A stretch of DNA of 64,000 nucleotides, taken from assembly GCF_016428855.1 (NCBI RefSeq), contig NZ_JAELTN010000014.1:33076-97075 (forward strand), in the 5' to 3' direction. The notes below the pieces were generated by a model. It saw only the letters and a program-made list of their open reading frames with translations, ran no database searches and was not told where the DNA came from. Made by a program: the position numbers and the translations under genes. Positions 44,957 through 53,633 of the stretch are shown piece by piece (position 1 is the first letter of the stretch; every line of letters begins with the position of its first letter). This DNA comes from Pedobacter sp. ASV28. GTDB lineage: Bacteria > Bacteroidota > Bacteroidia > Sphingobacteriales > Sphingobacteriaceae.

Positions 44957-45991
44957 CTATTTTCCATCTCCATTTTTCACGTCTTTCACACATCTGAAAC
45001 CCAAATTATTAGAGGCGCTGTTAATTTCGCCCTTGCCCCTACTTCCTGCTTTATAACGGTTACAATATTCATCGCTACATAAAAATGAACCTCCTCTTTG
45101 TACACGCTTTACCAAACCTGGTTCTTGTGGGTCGTAGCTATCTTTTGGCCCTGTTGGATTTTCTGCTGGACTATTCTGATAATAATCTGGACGATAATAA
45201 TCGGCACACCATTCCCAAACATTGCCATCCATATCGTATAAACCAAAGGCATTGGCCTTATAAGATTTCACATCAGCTATTCCTTGGTATCCATCCTCCT
45301 TGGTATCGCCATTGGGAAAACGTCCTTGAAAGATATTGGCCTGCCATTTACCTGAAGGTTTAAGTTCGACACCCCAATAATAAGGTTGTTGCTCCTTTCC
45401 TGCCCTAGCAGCATATTCCCATTCGGCCTCAGTTGGCAAACGCTTTCCAGCCCATTTAGCATATGCCTCAGCATCTATATAACTCACATGAACCACAGGC
45501 TTTTTCGCTTCTGCTTTACTATCTGCACCGAAAGGATGTTTCCAACTAGCACCATATACATATTTCCACCATTGCAACGGATCATCTAAGGAAACCGGAC
45601 GAGAAGGCGGAGCAAAAACAACCGAGCCTGGCACCAATCTCTCTAAAGGTACCCCAGGAAAATCTTTGGGATTGATCTCTCGTTCTGCAACTGTTTTATA
45701 GCCCGTGGCATCTACAAACTTCGCAAACTGCTCGTTTGTAACCTCATGCTCATCCATCCAAAAGCTGCGTAGTGTAACTTGATGTAGTGATTGTGCGTCT
45801 ACAAAACTTCGATCTTCGGAGCCCATGGTAAATGATCCTCCTCTTACCAGAACCATTCCGGCTTTGCTTGCTATCGTCTTTGCCTGCTGCTCAGCTGCCT
45901 GATCGACTTGTTGATTACTATTGTGGCAAGCCACAATTAGCACAATGGCCATAAAAGTAAGGAATTTGAAAAAAAATCTCATCTTAATCAT
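44957..45991 (-). CDS. Formylglycine-generating enzyme-family (SUMF1) lipoprotein with both catalytic Cys
   Basis: The 344-residue protein is a lipoprotein (LTFMAIVLIVACHNSN, Cys about residue 22) with a full SUMF1 domain: MVLVRGGSFTMGSEDR, MDEHEVTNEQFAKFVDATGY, WAGKRLPTEAEWEYAAR and GNVWEWCADYY. The end RGGSFLCSDEYCNRYK holds the C-x4-C pair (Cys305 and Cys310) equivalent to the copper-binding cysteines of true FGE, and NLGFRC follows. GldJ/GldK-type relatives lack this pair. FGE turns a sulfatase Cys into formylglycine, but no sulfatase gene lies in this window. Confidence 0.88.
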   Translation of the reverse strand: MIKMRFFFKFLTFMAIVLIVACHNSNQQVDQAAEQQAKTIASKAGMVLVRGGSFTMGSEDRSFVDAQSLHQVTLRSFWMDEHEVTNEQFAKFVDATGYKTVAEREINPKDFPGVPLERLVPGSVVFAPPSRPVSLDDPLQWWKYVYGASWKHPFGADSKAEAKKPVVHVSYIDAEAYAKWAGKRLPTEAEWEYAARAGKEQQPYYWGVELKPSGKWQANIFQGRFPNGDTKEDGYQGIADVKSYKANAFGLYDMDGNVWEWCADYYRPDYYQNSPAENPTGPKDSYDPQEPGLVKRVQRGGSFLCSDEYCNRYKAGSRGKGEINSASNNLGFRCVKDVKNGDGK

Positions 45992-46370
45992 TTATGAGGT
46001 TAAGTTAACAAACTAAGTACTTAATAATGGCATTTTTGGACGTTAATTGTTCCGAATTGCACAGTTAAAATCGTAAAACTCAATTTTTCGGTAATTGAAC
46101 CATGATCTAACAAACTTAGGTTCTGAACATTAAAAGAAATACTATTCTTTCAACTTACAGGCATTCCAAAAGACAAATACAATCCTCATTTCAGGTGGTA
46201 AAATACCCATTTCCGATTTGCAAAATTAATTTGCACCATCTTTTTCAAACCACAAAACTCTTTTTCGTTACGCATCTGTTGTTATTAATGGGGCCTAGAA
46301 CATTTATAGCTTAAATAGAAAAGCCCATGGCAACTGCCACGGGCTAAAAATCTATTCAATAGTCAAACCT
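45992..46370. other. Intergenic region with a terminator at its right end
   Basis: About 380 bp between two minus-strand genes. Apart from the terminator at 46310-46345 I recognise no gene, promoter consensus or repeat. Confidence 0.4.
46310..46345 (-). terminator. Terminator after the membrane-split module gene
   Basis: On the minus strand a stem AGCCCGTGGCA / TGCCATGGGCT (one mismatch, short loop) is followed by TTTTCTATTT, 26 bp beyond the stop of the upstream gene. Confidence 0.7.
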
Positions 46371-47459
46371 TTATTTCTTGGCCAGCACCGCTGCACTGTA
46401 AGTGGTCGTACCATTCTTGTCAAATTGTGCCAAACGGATATAAACTGCCTGGGAGGTAGAAGTACTTTCCTTAAAGTCTCCTATCCTATCAGTCTCTTTG
46501 GCACAGGAAATCGCAATAGACACCGCTATTAACACTATGGCTATCCTGAACAGCCTACTTCTTGTCACAGGCAACAACAATAATCCTAAGATACCAAAAC
46601 CAGCAAGTATGGCACCACTCCACTCCCTAGAGAAACTATAGGGCAACAGCGTAGCCGAACGCCCATCTTGCGCTTTGGAATCGACAACACCTAGATCTGT
46701 CCAAGTCTTTCCGTCATTAGAGCCCTGTACGATGAACTTGGCATTATTGGTCTCGCTAAGGGTTGTCCAGTCTACCTGCAAACGTCCTGATTGAATTTTA
46801 GCAGATAAATCACCAAAAGTTACGGGCAGTACATTTACTGTTCCGAAGGCATAATAGAAACGGTAATCAAAGTTTTCACCAATAGGAAGGATTGCTGTGT
46901 CAAATACCAACTCAACCTCATCGAAAGATAGGGTACTGGTAAAATATAAGTCTACCGGTTCCTCTCCTGTGAGCAAGGAGATCCCCGCAATACTAGACCC
47001 AGGAATATTTTGCCTCAAGTTACCAGCCAAATAGGTACGTATAGAGATATTGTTCTGCAACAATGAGACAGGAATAGTGGCATCCATACGTACCCTAAAA
47101 CCAGCCTCATAACCAGCTGGAGCAAACAGAGTCCCTCCTGGAAAATTGAGCTTGGCCCGTATAGAATAAGTGGTGTTCGTACATGACAATGTTGTGACGA
47201 GTAACCCGCTTACACTGGCATAATTGCCCAGACTAACATCGGCAACATCACTAGCATTAGTGAATGTAGGCGCAAAACAAGCTCCTCCAGAAGGAGAAAC
47301 ATCACTGTAATTGCCAGTTGGGTTTGTAAAATTCGAATGGTAGGTCTGTGCAGCGCCCTGAAGCCAGAACAGTGAGATCACAAATAACAGGATTGTAGGT
47401 CTGATCTTTCTGTTGTACAGAAAAGACTGATTAGCCTTAATTTTTAGAAGATTTTGCAT
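46371..47459 (-). CDS. Secreted protein with a T9SS-type module interrupted by two membrane helices
   Basis: The 362-residue protein has a signal segment (TILLFVISLFWLQGAAQ), a beta-rich N-terminal domain, and at about residue 210 the LPVTFGDLSAKIQSGRLQVD module common to T9SS secreted proteins (DWTTLSETNNAKFIVQGSND). The module's usual end (YIRLAQFDKNGTTTYSAAVL) is present, but two membrane helices (about 282-298 and 303-319, the second ending ISCAKE) are inserted in the middle. No CTD sorting signal follows. The topology is unusual; the function is unknown. Confidence 0.75.
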   Translation of the reverse strand: MQNLLKIKANQSFLYNRKIRPTILLFVISLFWLQGAAQTYHSNFTNPTGNYSDVSPSGGACFAPTFTNASDVADVSLGNYASVSGLLVTTLSCTNTTYSIRAKLNFPGGTLFAPAGYEAGFRVRMDATIPVSLLQNNISIRTYLAGNLRQNIPGSSIAGISLLTGEEPVDLYFTSTLSFDEVELVFDTAILPIGENFDYRFYYAFGTVNVLPVTFGDLSAKIQSGRLQVDWTTLSETNNAKFIVQGSNDGKTWTDLGVVDSKAQDGRSATLLPYSFSREWSGAILAGFGILGLLLLPVTRSRLFRIAIVLIAVSIAISCAKETDRIGDFKESTSTSQAVYIRLAQFDKNGTTTYSAAVLAKK

Positions 47460-47897
47460 AACGTTTTTAGTTTTATTTTGTAAATATTTATGGTTTTGAT
47501 ATTCAATGTTTCAATCTAAAGGCAGGTAATTTTGAGATCTTTTGCAAAAGCCATATTTCCCATCGAGAGAATAGAAAATCAAGGGCATAATCCTCGATAA
47601 TAGCCAAAGAGAGCATTATGATTTAAGTGCTCATCAGAAGTATAACAAGCATTTAAACAAATTGATCTCAAAATATTAAGATTCAGGTATTTATAACACA
47701 AGAACAGGTACTTTTACCCAAATCGATATGGCTTCCCCTTGATTAAATTCTTAAATGCTAATATTAAATCAGTATAATAGTTCAGAGATATAGGCGTATA
47801 CTAAAGAAAAAAGCACTAGTTTCGGCCTTTTTACCTATATTATCCCTGCATTAGGGAGGCCAAAAAAACCCCAAAGGCATTTAACCATAAATATGAT
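47460..47897. other. Intergenic region between divergent genes, no gene seen
   Basis: About 440 bp between the membrane-split protein gene and the TPR histidine kinase gene. Small inverted sequences occur (ATCGAG/CTCGAT, CCCTGCATTAGGG near 47849), but no confident promoter or RNA is seen. Confidence 0.4.
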
Positions 47898-49187
47898 ATG
47901 AAAATCTGTCTATCGACATACCTGCTAGTATTTTTTGGGATATTAGGATGCAAAGGCCAAGTGCGGCCTACCTACAATACTATACATGTCAACACTTATA
48001 AAAAAATTACTGATTCGGCAAAAGCACATGCTTTGAAAGGTGACACCACAAAGGCACTGTACTATCATAAGCAAGCACTTTTGCATACCCGAGCCCATGG
48101 TCTTCAGGAACATGAGGCCCACACACTAATGCATATTGGGATATTACTAAAAGGACAAGATACCAGTCAAAGCCGATCTTATTTAAAAAATGCGCTAAAA
48201 ATTGCGGAACGACTGAACAAACACGAACTCCGCGCAAATATCCTATTAGCCATGAGCAGTGTCTACAAACAACAACAGAACTACAAAGAATCATTGGCTG
48301 CCCTTGAGGCACACCAAAAATTGTTACAGGATATTTTCAGGAAAAGTAGGGCACAGGAAACGGCCAAGTTACGTGCAGAAGAAAATAGACAACGTGAACG
48401 TGCCATTTTTTTGACGGTGATGATTTCGCTTACTCTGCTGATTGCTATTTTTGCATTTTATTATCAGCGTACAAAACGGCTTAACAAAGCTCTTTTTCAA
48501 TCGAATCAGATCAAAGACACCTTATTCTCTATTATTGGACACGATCTTCGCGGGCCTGCCGGCAGCATTATGCAGGCGCTGGAAATGGTAGATGCAGACC
48601 TACTGGATGAGCAAGAAGAAAGACAAGTCATCAAGCTATTGAAACAACAAAGCCGCTCTTTTAATGAAACATTAAATACATTATTGAGCTGGGCATCGGC
48701 ACAACTTAAAGGCGCCCAGCCTCACATCACCTCGGTTGACGCCATGACTACCATAAAGAAATCTCTCGATCTATTGATGGCACAAGCTGTGGCAAAGGAT
48801 ATCAGTATTAATTCGCCTAATTACCACGACCTGCCGGTAATGGCCGACAGGGATCAACTTGATTTTGTGATCCGCAACTTGGTGAGCAATGCAATCAAAT
48901 TCTCTTACACTGGTGGACAGATTGATATTACCACAGAAAAGCGGGATAATGCAGCTATAATTGCCATACATGACCATGGCAAGGGCATTCCAGCAGATAA
49001 ACAGCGCCAGCTTTTTGCTGAGGGACGTTTAAACAGCACCTTTGGTACCAAAGGTGAAAAAGGCACAGGCCTTGGCCTGATGTTGTCTTGGGATTTTATC
49101 CGTGCCAATCGAGGACGCATCTGGTTTGATAGCAATGAAGACAACGGGACAACATTCTACATTAGTCTGCCACTGGCGGCAGTTTAA
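47898..49187 (+). CDS. TPR-containing sensor histidine kinase, possibly lipid-anchored
   Basis: The 429-residue protein has a signal with a lipobox-like ILGC (Cys about 18), a periplasmic TPR-type helical region (about 40-150), a coiled coil, and one membrane helix (FLTVMISLTLLIAIFAFYY, about 175-193). The kinase core follows: phospho-acceptor His in FSIIGHDLRGPAGSI (His214), N-box NLVSNAIKFS and G-boxes DHGKGIP and GTGLGL. No response regulator is adjacent. Kinases of this type are common in Bacteroidota, but the signal is unknown. Confidence 0.88.
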   Translation: MKICLSTYLLVFFGILGCKGQVRPTYNTIHVNTYKKITDSAKAHALKGDTTKALYYHKQALLHTRAHGLQEHEAHTLMHIGILLKGQDTSQSRSYLKNALKIAERLNKHELRANILLAMSSVYKQQQNYKESLAALEAHQKLLQDIFRKSRAQETAKLRAEENRQRERAIFLTVMISLTLLIAIFAFYYQRTKRLNKALFQSNQIKDTLFSIIGHDLRGPAGSIMQALEMVDADLLDEQEERQVIKLLKQQSRSFNETLNTLLSWASAQLKGAQPHITSVDAMTTIKKSLDLLMAQAVAKDISINSPNYHDLPVMADRDQLDFVIRNLVSNAIKFSYTGGQIDITTEKRDNAAIIAIHDHGKGIPADKQRQLFAEGRLNSTFGTKGEKGTGLGLMLSWDFIRANRGRIWFDSNEDNGTTFYISLPLAAV

Positions 49188-49649
49188 GTAGATCTCTAAA
49201 AGCAACTTTTTTAGCAGTGGCAATTTTAGCACTGTTATGCATTAATTAATGAGGATACTGGATAAAACTTGAACCATTTCCTCAATTCAAACCAATATCA
49301 CAGCACATTGAGCTTTCTTAAGTCTTCAACACTGATAGGCGGCTGCACCTTTCGCAAAGTAGTAAAGCTTGTCACATTTGTTTTTCCACCGCTCATAAGT
49401 CTTGCGCTAGATGGGTTGTTTATTGATGATATGTTAGAATATCGCCGGTTATTGCGTAGAGAGCAAAAATATAACTCTTAAAGTTTTTGGAGTGCGGTTT
49501 TTTACGTTTTTTGCAATACAAAACCGCATTAAGTTGCACTTATAATTTATTATTCTTACACTTACACTATCAAACAGTTATCTATGAACTCAAATATGCT
49601 CTTTTTTGCGTTCATTTTTAATTAATACTTTGCACCAAATAAATTCAAT
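49188..49649. other. Intergenic region of 460 bp with a promoter and a hairpin
   Basis: A 9-bp inverted repeat TGCGGTTTT / AAAACCGCA (49493-49501 and 49520-49528) and a probable promoter at 49605-49632 lie upstream of the amidase gene. A 70-codon ORF at 49269-49481 is not convincing. Confidence 0.45.
49605..49632 (+). promoter_or_regulatory. Probable promoter of the T9SS amidase gene
   Basis: TTTG at 49605-49608, a 17-bp spacer and TACTTTG at 49626-49632 resemble the Bacteroidota promoter, with one base fewer than TAnnTTTG in the -7 box. The ATG is 18 bp downstream. Confidence 0.4.
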
Positions 49650-52577
49650 ATGAGAAGAAAATTACCTTTTATTTTAAAAACTATTGTTTTAGTTTTTGCA
49701 GCGTCATGTAGCGCCATTGCACAAGTCAAAAGAACCAACGAAGACTTGATTAAGTTGGTAGATAAAAATTTAAGCTCGCCAATAAAAAAACGTGTCTATG
49801 GAAACGGTGATGTGTTTTTGCAAAGAAACATGAACGACTTTCTTTCCAATACCGACCGCGACCGGAAAGCCGCGATAGAAAAACAAAATCAATCAGCCAA
49901 GCTCCAAGGAGTTGTTATTGAATATGATCATAGTGGCGAAGACCATGAAGACCTTGCCGATATTTTAAATCGTCCGCATCCGTCTGTGGCCACAACAGAA
50001 AAATATATCGATGCCGCAGCAGCTGAATTTCAAGTACCTGCAATCATATTGAAAGCTGCCGCTCAGGTACAAAGCAATTGGGCACAAACAGGACCATCGT
50101 TTTATGGCTCTTACGGAATGATGGGTTTAATTGAATCGGATAATATCAAACAAATTACACTTGCTGCGAGTTTGACGAATTTAAAGGTTGACGATATAAA
50201 AAATCAAGCCAAAGCAAATATTAGAGCTGCAGCTGCGCTATTAGCCCATTATCAAAAAGGCAAACCTACATCAGATAATTTAGCGGATTGGTTTGAGGCA
50301 ACAAGAGATTTGACGGGTTTAAGCAACGAAGAAATGAAGACTTCGTTAGCCACAAGTTTTTACAGTGTGATCAAAAACGGAAGTAAAACGGTATCGCTCT
50401 GGAGAGAAATTATTCAAATTGACGCTAAACCAATTACTATTCCTGAATATAAAATCGCATCTGACAAAAAAAATAAGAATGCGAATAGTATTGCTAGTAC
50501 AAACACTGATTATCCAACTGCAATAAATAGAATGACTACTTGTAATTATGCTTCAGGGCGAAACGGCTATGGCATCGATTACTATTTTGTTCATTATATG
50601 GCAACCGGAACTTATGCTGGTGCCATATCTTGGTTTAGTGATTGCACACGTACTTCACCATCGAGCGCTAATTATTGTATTCGAAATTCTGATGGAGAAA
50701 TATCGCAGGTAGTGAGAGAAAGCGATAGAGCTTATGCACAAGGTGTAACTGGTTTTCCACAATGGAATGGTGCAGGCGTAAGTACAGAACATGAAGTTTT
50801 AGCTACTAACTTGGCCATGTGGGATAGCGAACCCATGCTAGTTGCCGCGGCAAACTTAGCTATAGATGTTTGTAATAGAAATAACATTCCAAGAGTAAGA
50901 AGAGGAGTTAATGGCGACCGTGGCATATATGGTCATAGTGATGTTAAAGCTACCGATTGCCCTAATTTGACTACTGCACGTTGGACAAATTTATTGAACA
51001 GAATTGCCGGCGGTGTTGTCATTCCGTCGGTTTCATTACCAACGCTATATTACATCACAGGTACAGGAGGTTCTAATGTAGTAAATGCGGCGTGGAAAGC
51101 CAACACCGAGCCTACATTAAAAGGATATCGTTTATATTATGCCTTAGACGACGATTTTAGTGGTTGGGCCTTAGCTGCTGATGAATCTACGTTAACAGCC
51201 ACCACCACAAGTGTCAGTTTAAACCCAAATCAATTTTTAGTGGTGCCTACAACCACTGCAGTTCATTTTAAACTTACTGCGGTGGTTACAAATGGAACTA
51301 ATCCCGATGTTGAAAGTGTACCAAGTGATGTTTATAGCAGAACTGTAAATACTACAACAGGGCCACGGGTTCTTATTGTTGACGCATTTGATCGAGTTAA
51401 CGATTATAAATCAAGATCGCACAATTTTGCTGCCATTTATTTTAATACGCTGCGAGACAATGCCACGCTACGAATTAATTCTGCTGCCGACGAGATGATA
51501 GACGCAGGAACTATTTTATTAAGTGACTACGATATTGTGTTATGGTTTTCCGGTGACGAATCTAGCGCTGACAAAATTTTTAACGGAACAAACAAAGCAA
51601 AAGTTAAAACTTTCTTGGATAATGGTGGAAAACTGCTAATTACAGGATCAGAAATTGCATATAATTTAGGAAGATCTGGTGCAGGTGAATACGATATAAG
51701 TTTTATGAATAATTATTTGAAGGCAAGTTATGTTAGTGACGGTACGACCACAGATACGCCTGCGTCAGGCGTAATAGGCAGTCCATTCGAGGGTGTAACA
51801 CTAAATTTTGGACAGATTTATCCACAACCATGGCCTGATAATATCAGCCCTTTTGGCGGTGCAACAGCAATTTTAAAATATAATACCGCAGGACGTTTTG
51901 GCGGAATTGCTTATAAAGGTACATTTGGCTCGGGAACAAGCTCTGGTGCAATTATTTTTATAGGATTTGCAATAGAAACTGCACCTCAAGAACAAATTAC
52001 AGCTTTTATGTCAAAAGCATTGGCCTATTTTGAGGTAACTTTGCCAGTTACACTACTTAGCTATAATGTAACAATGCAAAACACGGGGGTTGTTAAATTA
52101 CAGTGGCAAACCGCTTCTGAAACTGATAACAAAGAATTTATCATCTCCCGATCAGTGGATGGGCAGCAGTTTAATGTTGTTGGTAGAGTTGCAAGTTTTG
52201 GAAATACAACAACCGGTAATAATTATGTTTTTTATGATAAAAAACCAGTTAATGGTATTAATTATTATCGATTAGAACAACAAGATTTTAATGGTAAAAT
52301 AACAGATTTAGGGGTACGAGCGGTTAATGTGTCTTTAACTGATAACAAAGTAGAAATTTATCCAAACCCAACGCAAGATATCATTAACGTTGCGTTTGTG
52401 GCAGGTGTTTATAATCAGATACAGCTTATAGATATCAACGGTAAAATATTAAAACAAATCTCATTAGGCAGCTCAACAACGCAAACAACTATCAGTTTAA
52501 ACAATGTAGCTTCGGGCACCTACTTACTAAAATTTAACGGTAATATACCTTTAGTAAAAAGGATTGTAAAAAACTAG
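49650..52577 (+). CDS. Multidomain T9SS-secreted N-acetylmuramoyl-L-alanine amidase
   Basis: The 975-residue protein has a signal peptide, then a helical lysozyme-like domain (about 110-200: AAAEFQVPAIILKAAAQVQS and SYGMMGLIE) and an amidase_2 domain (about 290-445) with zinc ligands His near 314 (DYYFVHYMA), His near 429 (YGHSDVKATDCP) and the following Cys. A fibronectin-type beta region (about 458-565) and a Rossmann-like domain starting LIVDAFDRVNDYKSRSHN (about 573-790) follow. The C-terminus has the LPVTLLSYNV module and a type A sorting domain (VEIYPNPTQD to VKRIVKN). Probably degrades peptidoglycan outside the cell. Confidence 0.85.
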   Translation: MRRKLPFILKTIVLVFAASCSAIAQVKRTNEDLIKLVDKNLSSPIKKRVYGNGDVFLQRNMNDFLSNTDRDRKAAIEKQNQSAKLQGVVIEYDHSGEDHEDLADILNRPHPSVATTEKYIDAAAAEFQVPAIILKAAAQVQSNWAQTGPSFYGSYGMMGLIESDNIKQITLAASLTNLKVDDIKNQAKANIRAAAALLAHYQKGKPTSDNLADWFEATRDLTGLSNEEMKTSLATSFYSVIKNGSKTVSLWREIIQIDAKPITIPEYKIASDKKNKNANSIASTNTDYPTAINRMTTCNYASGRNGYGIDYYFVHYMATGTYAGAISWFSDCTRTSPSSANYCIRNSDGEISQVVRESDRAYAQGVTGFPQWNGAGVSTEHEVLATNLAMWDSEPMLVAAANLAIDVCNRNNIPRVRRGVNGDRGIYGHSDVKATDCPNLTTARWTNLLNRIAGGVVIPSVSLPTLYYITGTGGSNVVNAAWKANTEPTLKGYRLYYALDDDFSGWALAADESTLTATTTSVSLNPNQFLVVPTTTAVHFKLTAVVTNGTNPDVESVPSDVYSRTVNTTTGPRVLIVDAFDRVNDYKSRSHNFAAIYFNTLRDNATLRINSAADEMIDAGTILLSDYDIVLWFSGDESSADKIFNGTNKAKVKTFLDNGGKLLITGSEIAYNLGRSGAGEYDISFMNNYLKASYVSDGTTTDTPASGVIGSPFEGVTLNFGQIYPQPWPDNISPFGGATAILKYNTAGRFGGIAYKGTFGSGTSSGAIIFIGFAIETAPQEQITAFMSKALAYFEVTLPVTLLSYNVTMQNTGVVKLQWQTASETDNKEFIISRSVDGQQFNVVGRVASFGNTTTGNNYVFYDKKPVNGINYYRLEQQDFNGKITDLGVRAVNVSLTDNKVEIYPNPTQDIINVAFVAGVYNQIQLIDINGKILKQISLGSSTTQTTISLNNVASGTYLLKFNGNIPLVKRIVKN

Positions 52578-52592
52578 CGTTAATAATTTTTT

Positions 52593-52628
52593 AAAATACC
52601 GTAGGTGTTATCCTACGGTATTTTGTTT
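52593..52628 (+). terminator. Terminator of the amidase gene
   Basis: A perfect 13-bp stem (AAAATACCGTAGG / CCTACGGTATTTT) with a 6-nt loop, followed by GTTTAA, 16 bp after the stop codon. Confidence 0.9.
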
Positions 52629-52782
52629 AATTATGGCATTCAACTTTTAAAATATTCACCGACATGAAATTTTAAAATGAGTAAATTATTTTTCGGGAGA
52701 ATTAAAGCTATAATTCTACTATAAAAAAGGTACTTAAAGAGCTATTGATAAAAGCCCGTAACACAACAGAAAAGATTGAATC

Positions 52783-53066
52783 ATGAGAAAGGCAAAAATA
52801 ACATCACCAAAGCTCCCAGAAGCAGTCAAACAGGAACACGAACTGTACCTTCTTGAAATAATGGCAGAATCATCAGTATTGTAGGAGAAGTTCGTCGTGA
52901 TTTGGGTCTATTACCCTATATTACTACGTTGAAGCGTTATTGCGAGGAAGATTTCTTCTCTTTGTTCATCGTTCATGAAAAACATGAAAAGATTATCACT
53001 AATGAAATTGAGACCAGTAAATTTATTGGCTACATTCCTGTAGTTAAATTAAAACAGGAAGATTAA
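52783..53066 (+). pseudogene. Unidentified small gene split by a frameshift
   Basis: An ATG at 52783 opens a 33-codon frame (KITSPKLPEAVKQEHELYLL) that stops at 52884. A second frame, entered just after a TGA at 52854-52856, reads IISIVGEVRRDLGLLPYITT, then KRYCEEDFFSLFIVHEKHEK and on to SKFIGYIPVVKLKQED and a TAA at 53064-53066, without its own start. The two overlap and both look protein-like, so I infer one gene shifted near 52857. I do not recognise the product. A good terminator follows at 53119. Confidence 0.5.
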
Positions 53067-53118
53067 GTCAATTAATTCAACCAACAAAAGAATCTGTGTT
53101 CAATATGCATAAGACTAA

Positions 53119-53154
53119 ACAAAGCCCATCTGTAAAAGGATGGGCTTTGTTTTT
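53119..53154 (+). terminator. Strong terminator downstream of the frameshifted small gene
   Basis: A 12-bp stem (ACAAAGCCCATC / GATGGGCTTTGT) with an 8-nt loop and five T residues. Its presence supports there having been a real gene upstream. Confidence 0.9.
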
Positions 53155-53337
53155 AGTAGTACTCGGCTTTAAATATATTAGAATCTAATATTTCCTAATC
53201 AAAACGTGCCAGTAAACGTTCCAAATATTGTAGAAAGTTCATGTTTGAGACCAAGTTAATTCTAGTTCTATTTGTGTAGAACAACAAGGTGTTGTTTGTC
53301 AGAAACAACCTTTAAATAGCTTTAGTCTGGTTTAGGC

Positions 53338-53371
53338 ATAAAAAAAGCTCCCCATTTTCATGAGAAGCTTT
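53338..53371 (-). terminator. Terminator directly downstream of the tRNA-like remnant
   Basis: On the minus strand a 12-bp stem (AAAGCTTCTCAT / ATGGGGAGCTTT, two G-U pairs) with GAAA loop and seven T residues follows the tRNA-like end at once, as is usual for tRNA genes in this phylum. Confidence 0.75.
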
Positions 53372-53421
53372 GTGGGCGACGCGAGGGAAAACTTGAACCG
53401 ATTTATAGATGATTTGAGGGT
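53372..53421 (-). pseudogene. tRNA 3'-end-like remnant
   Basis: In the minus-strand sense the sequence ends GGTTCAAGTTTTCCCTCGCG followed by TCGCCCAC and then the terminator. GGTTCAAG is the T-loop consensus, and a CTCAAAT stretch lies about 28 nt upstream where an anticodon loop would be. The T stem does not pair and the 5' half is not recognisable. It may be a dead tRNA, or an attachment-site copy of a tRNA end left by an integrated element. Confidence 0.45.
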
Positions 53422-53633
53422 TTTGATTGAATTAAGGAAGAATCAAAGCGAGGTAAAATTCGAACTGTATAAACAGGAAGGAGTTAACCTTTGGCAAAAT
53501 TCAAAAGAATTAACTCCTACACATCCCTGAAATTTTATTGCAATTCCATTGCAAGATTCGACCGGTCATTGTAAAGCCCGTTCTTCTTTATTGTACCACT
53601 TGTATGGCCCTTAATTTTAACAATCGATGGTTA
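53422..53633. other. Intergenic region with an inverted repeat
   Basis: AGGAGTTAA at 53479-53487 is repeated in reverse complement at 53510-53518, and TTGCAAT/ATTGCAA lies about 30 bp further on. No reading frame or gene remnant could be assigned. Confidence 0.4.

Noticed and set aside
44957..45991. Gliding-motility lipoprotein GldJ/GldK for the SUMF1 protein
   Set aside because: Those relatives lack the C-x4-C pair, and no gldLMN genes follow; the catalytic FGE form fits better.
49269..49481. 70-codon ORF before the amidase gene
   Set aside because: Low-complexity mix without a recognisable motif or start signal; lies in an otherwise non-coding, promoter-containing gap.
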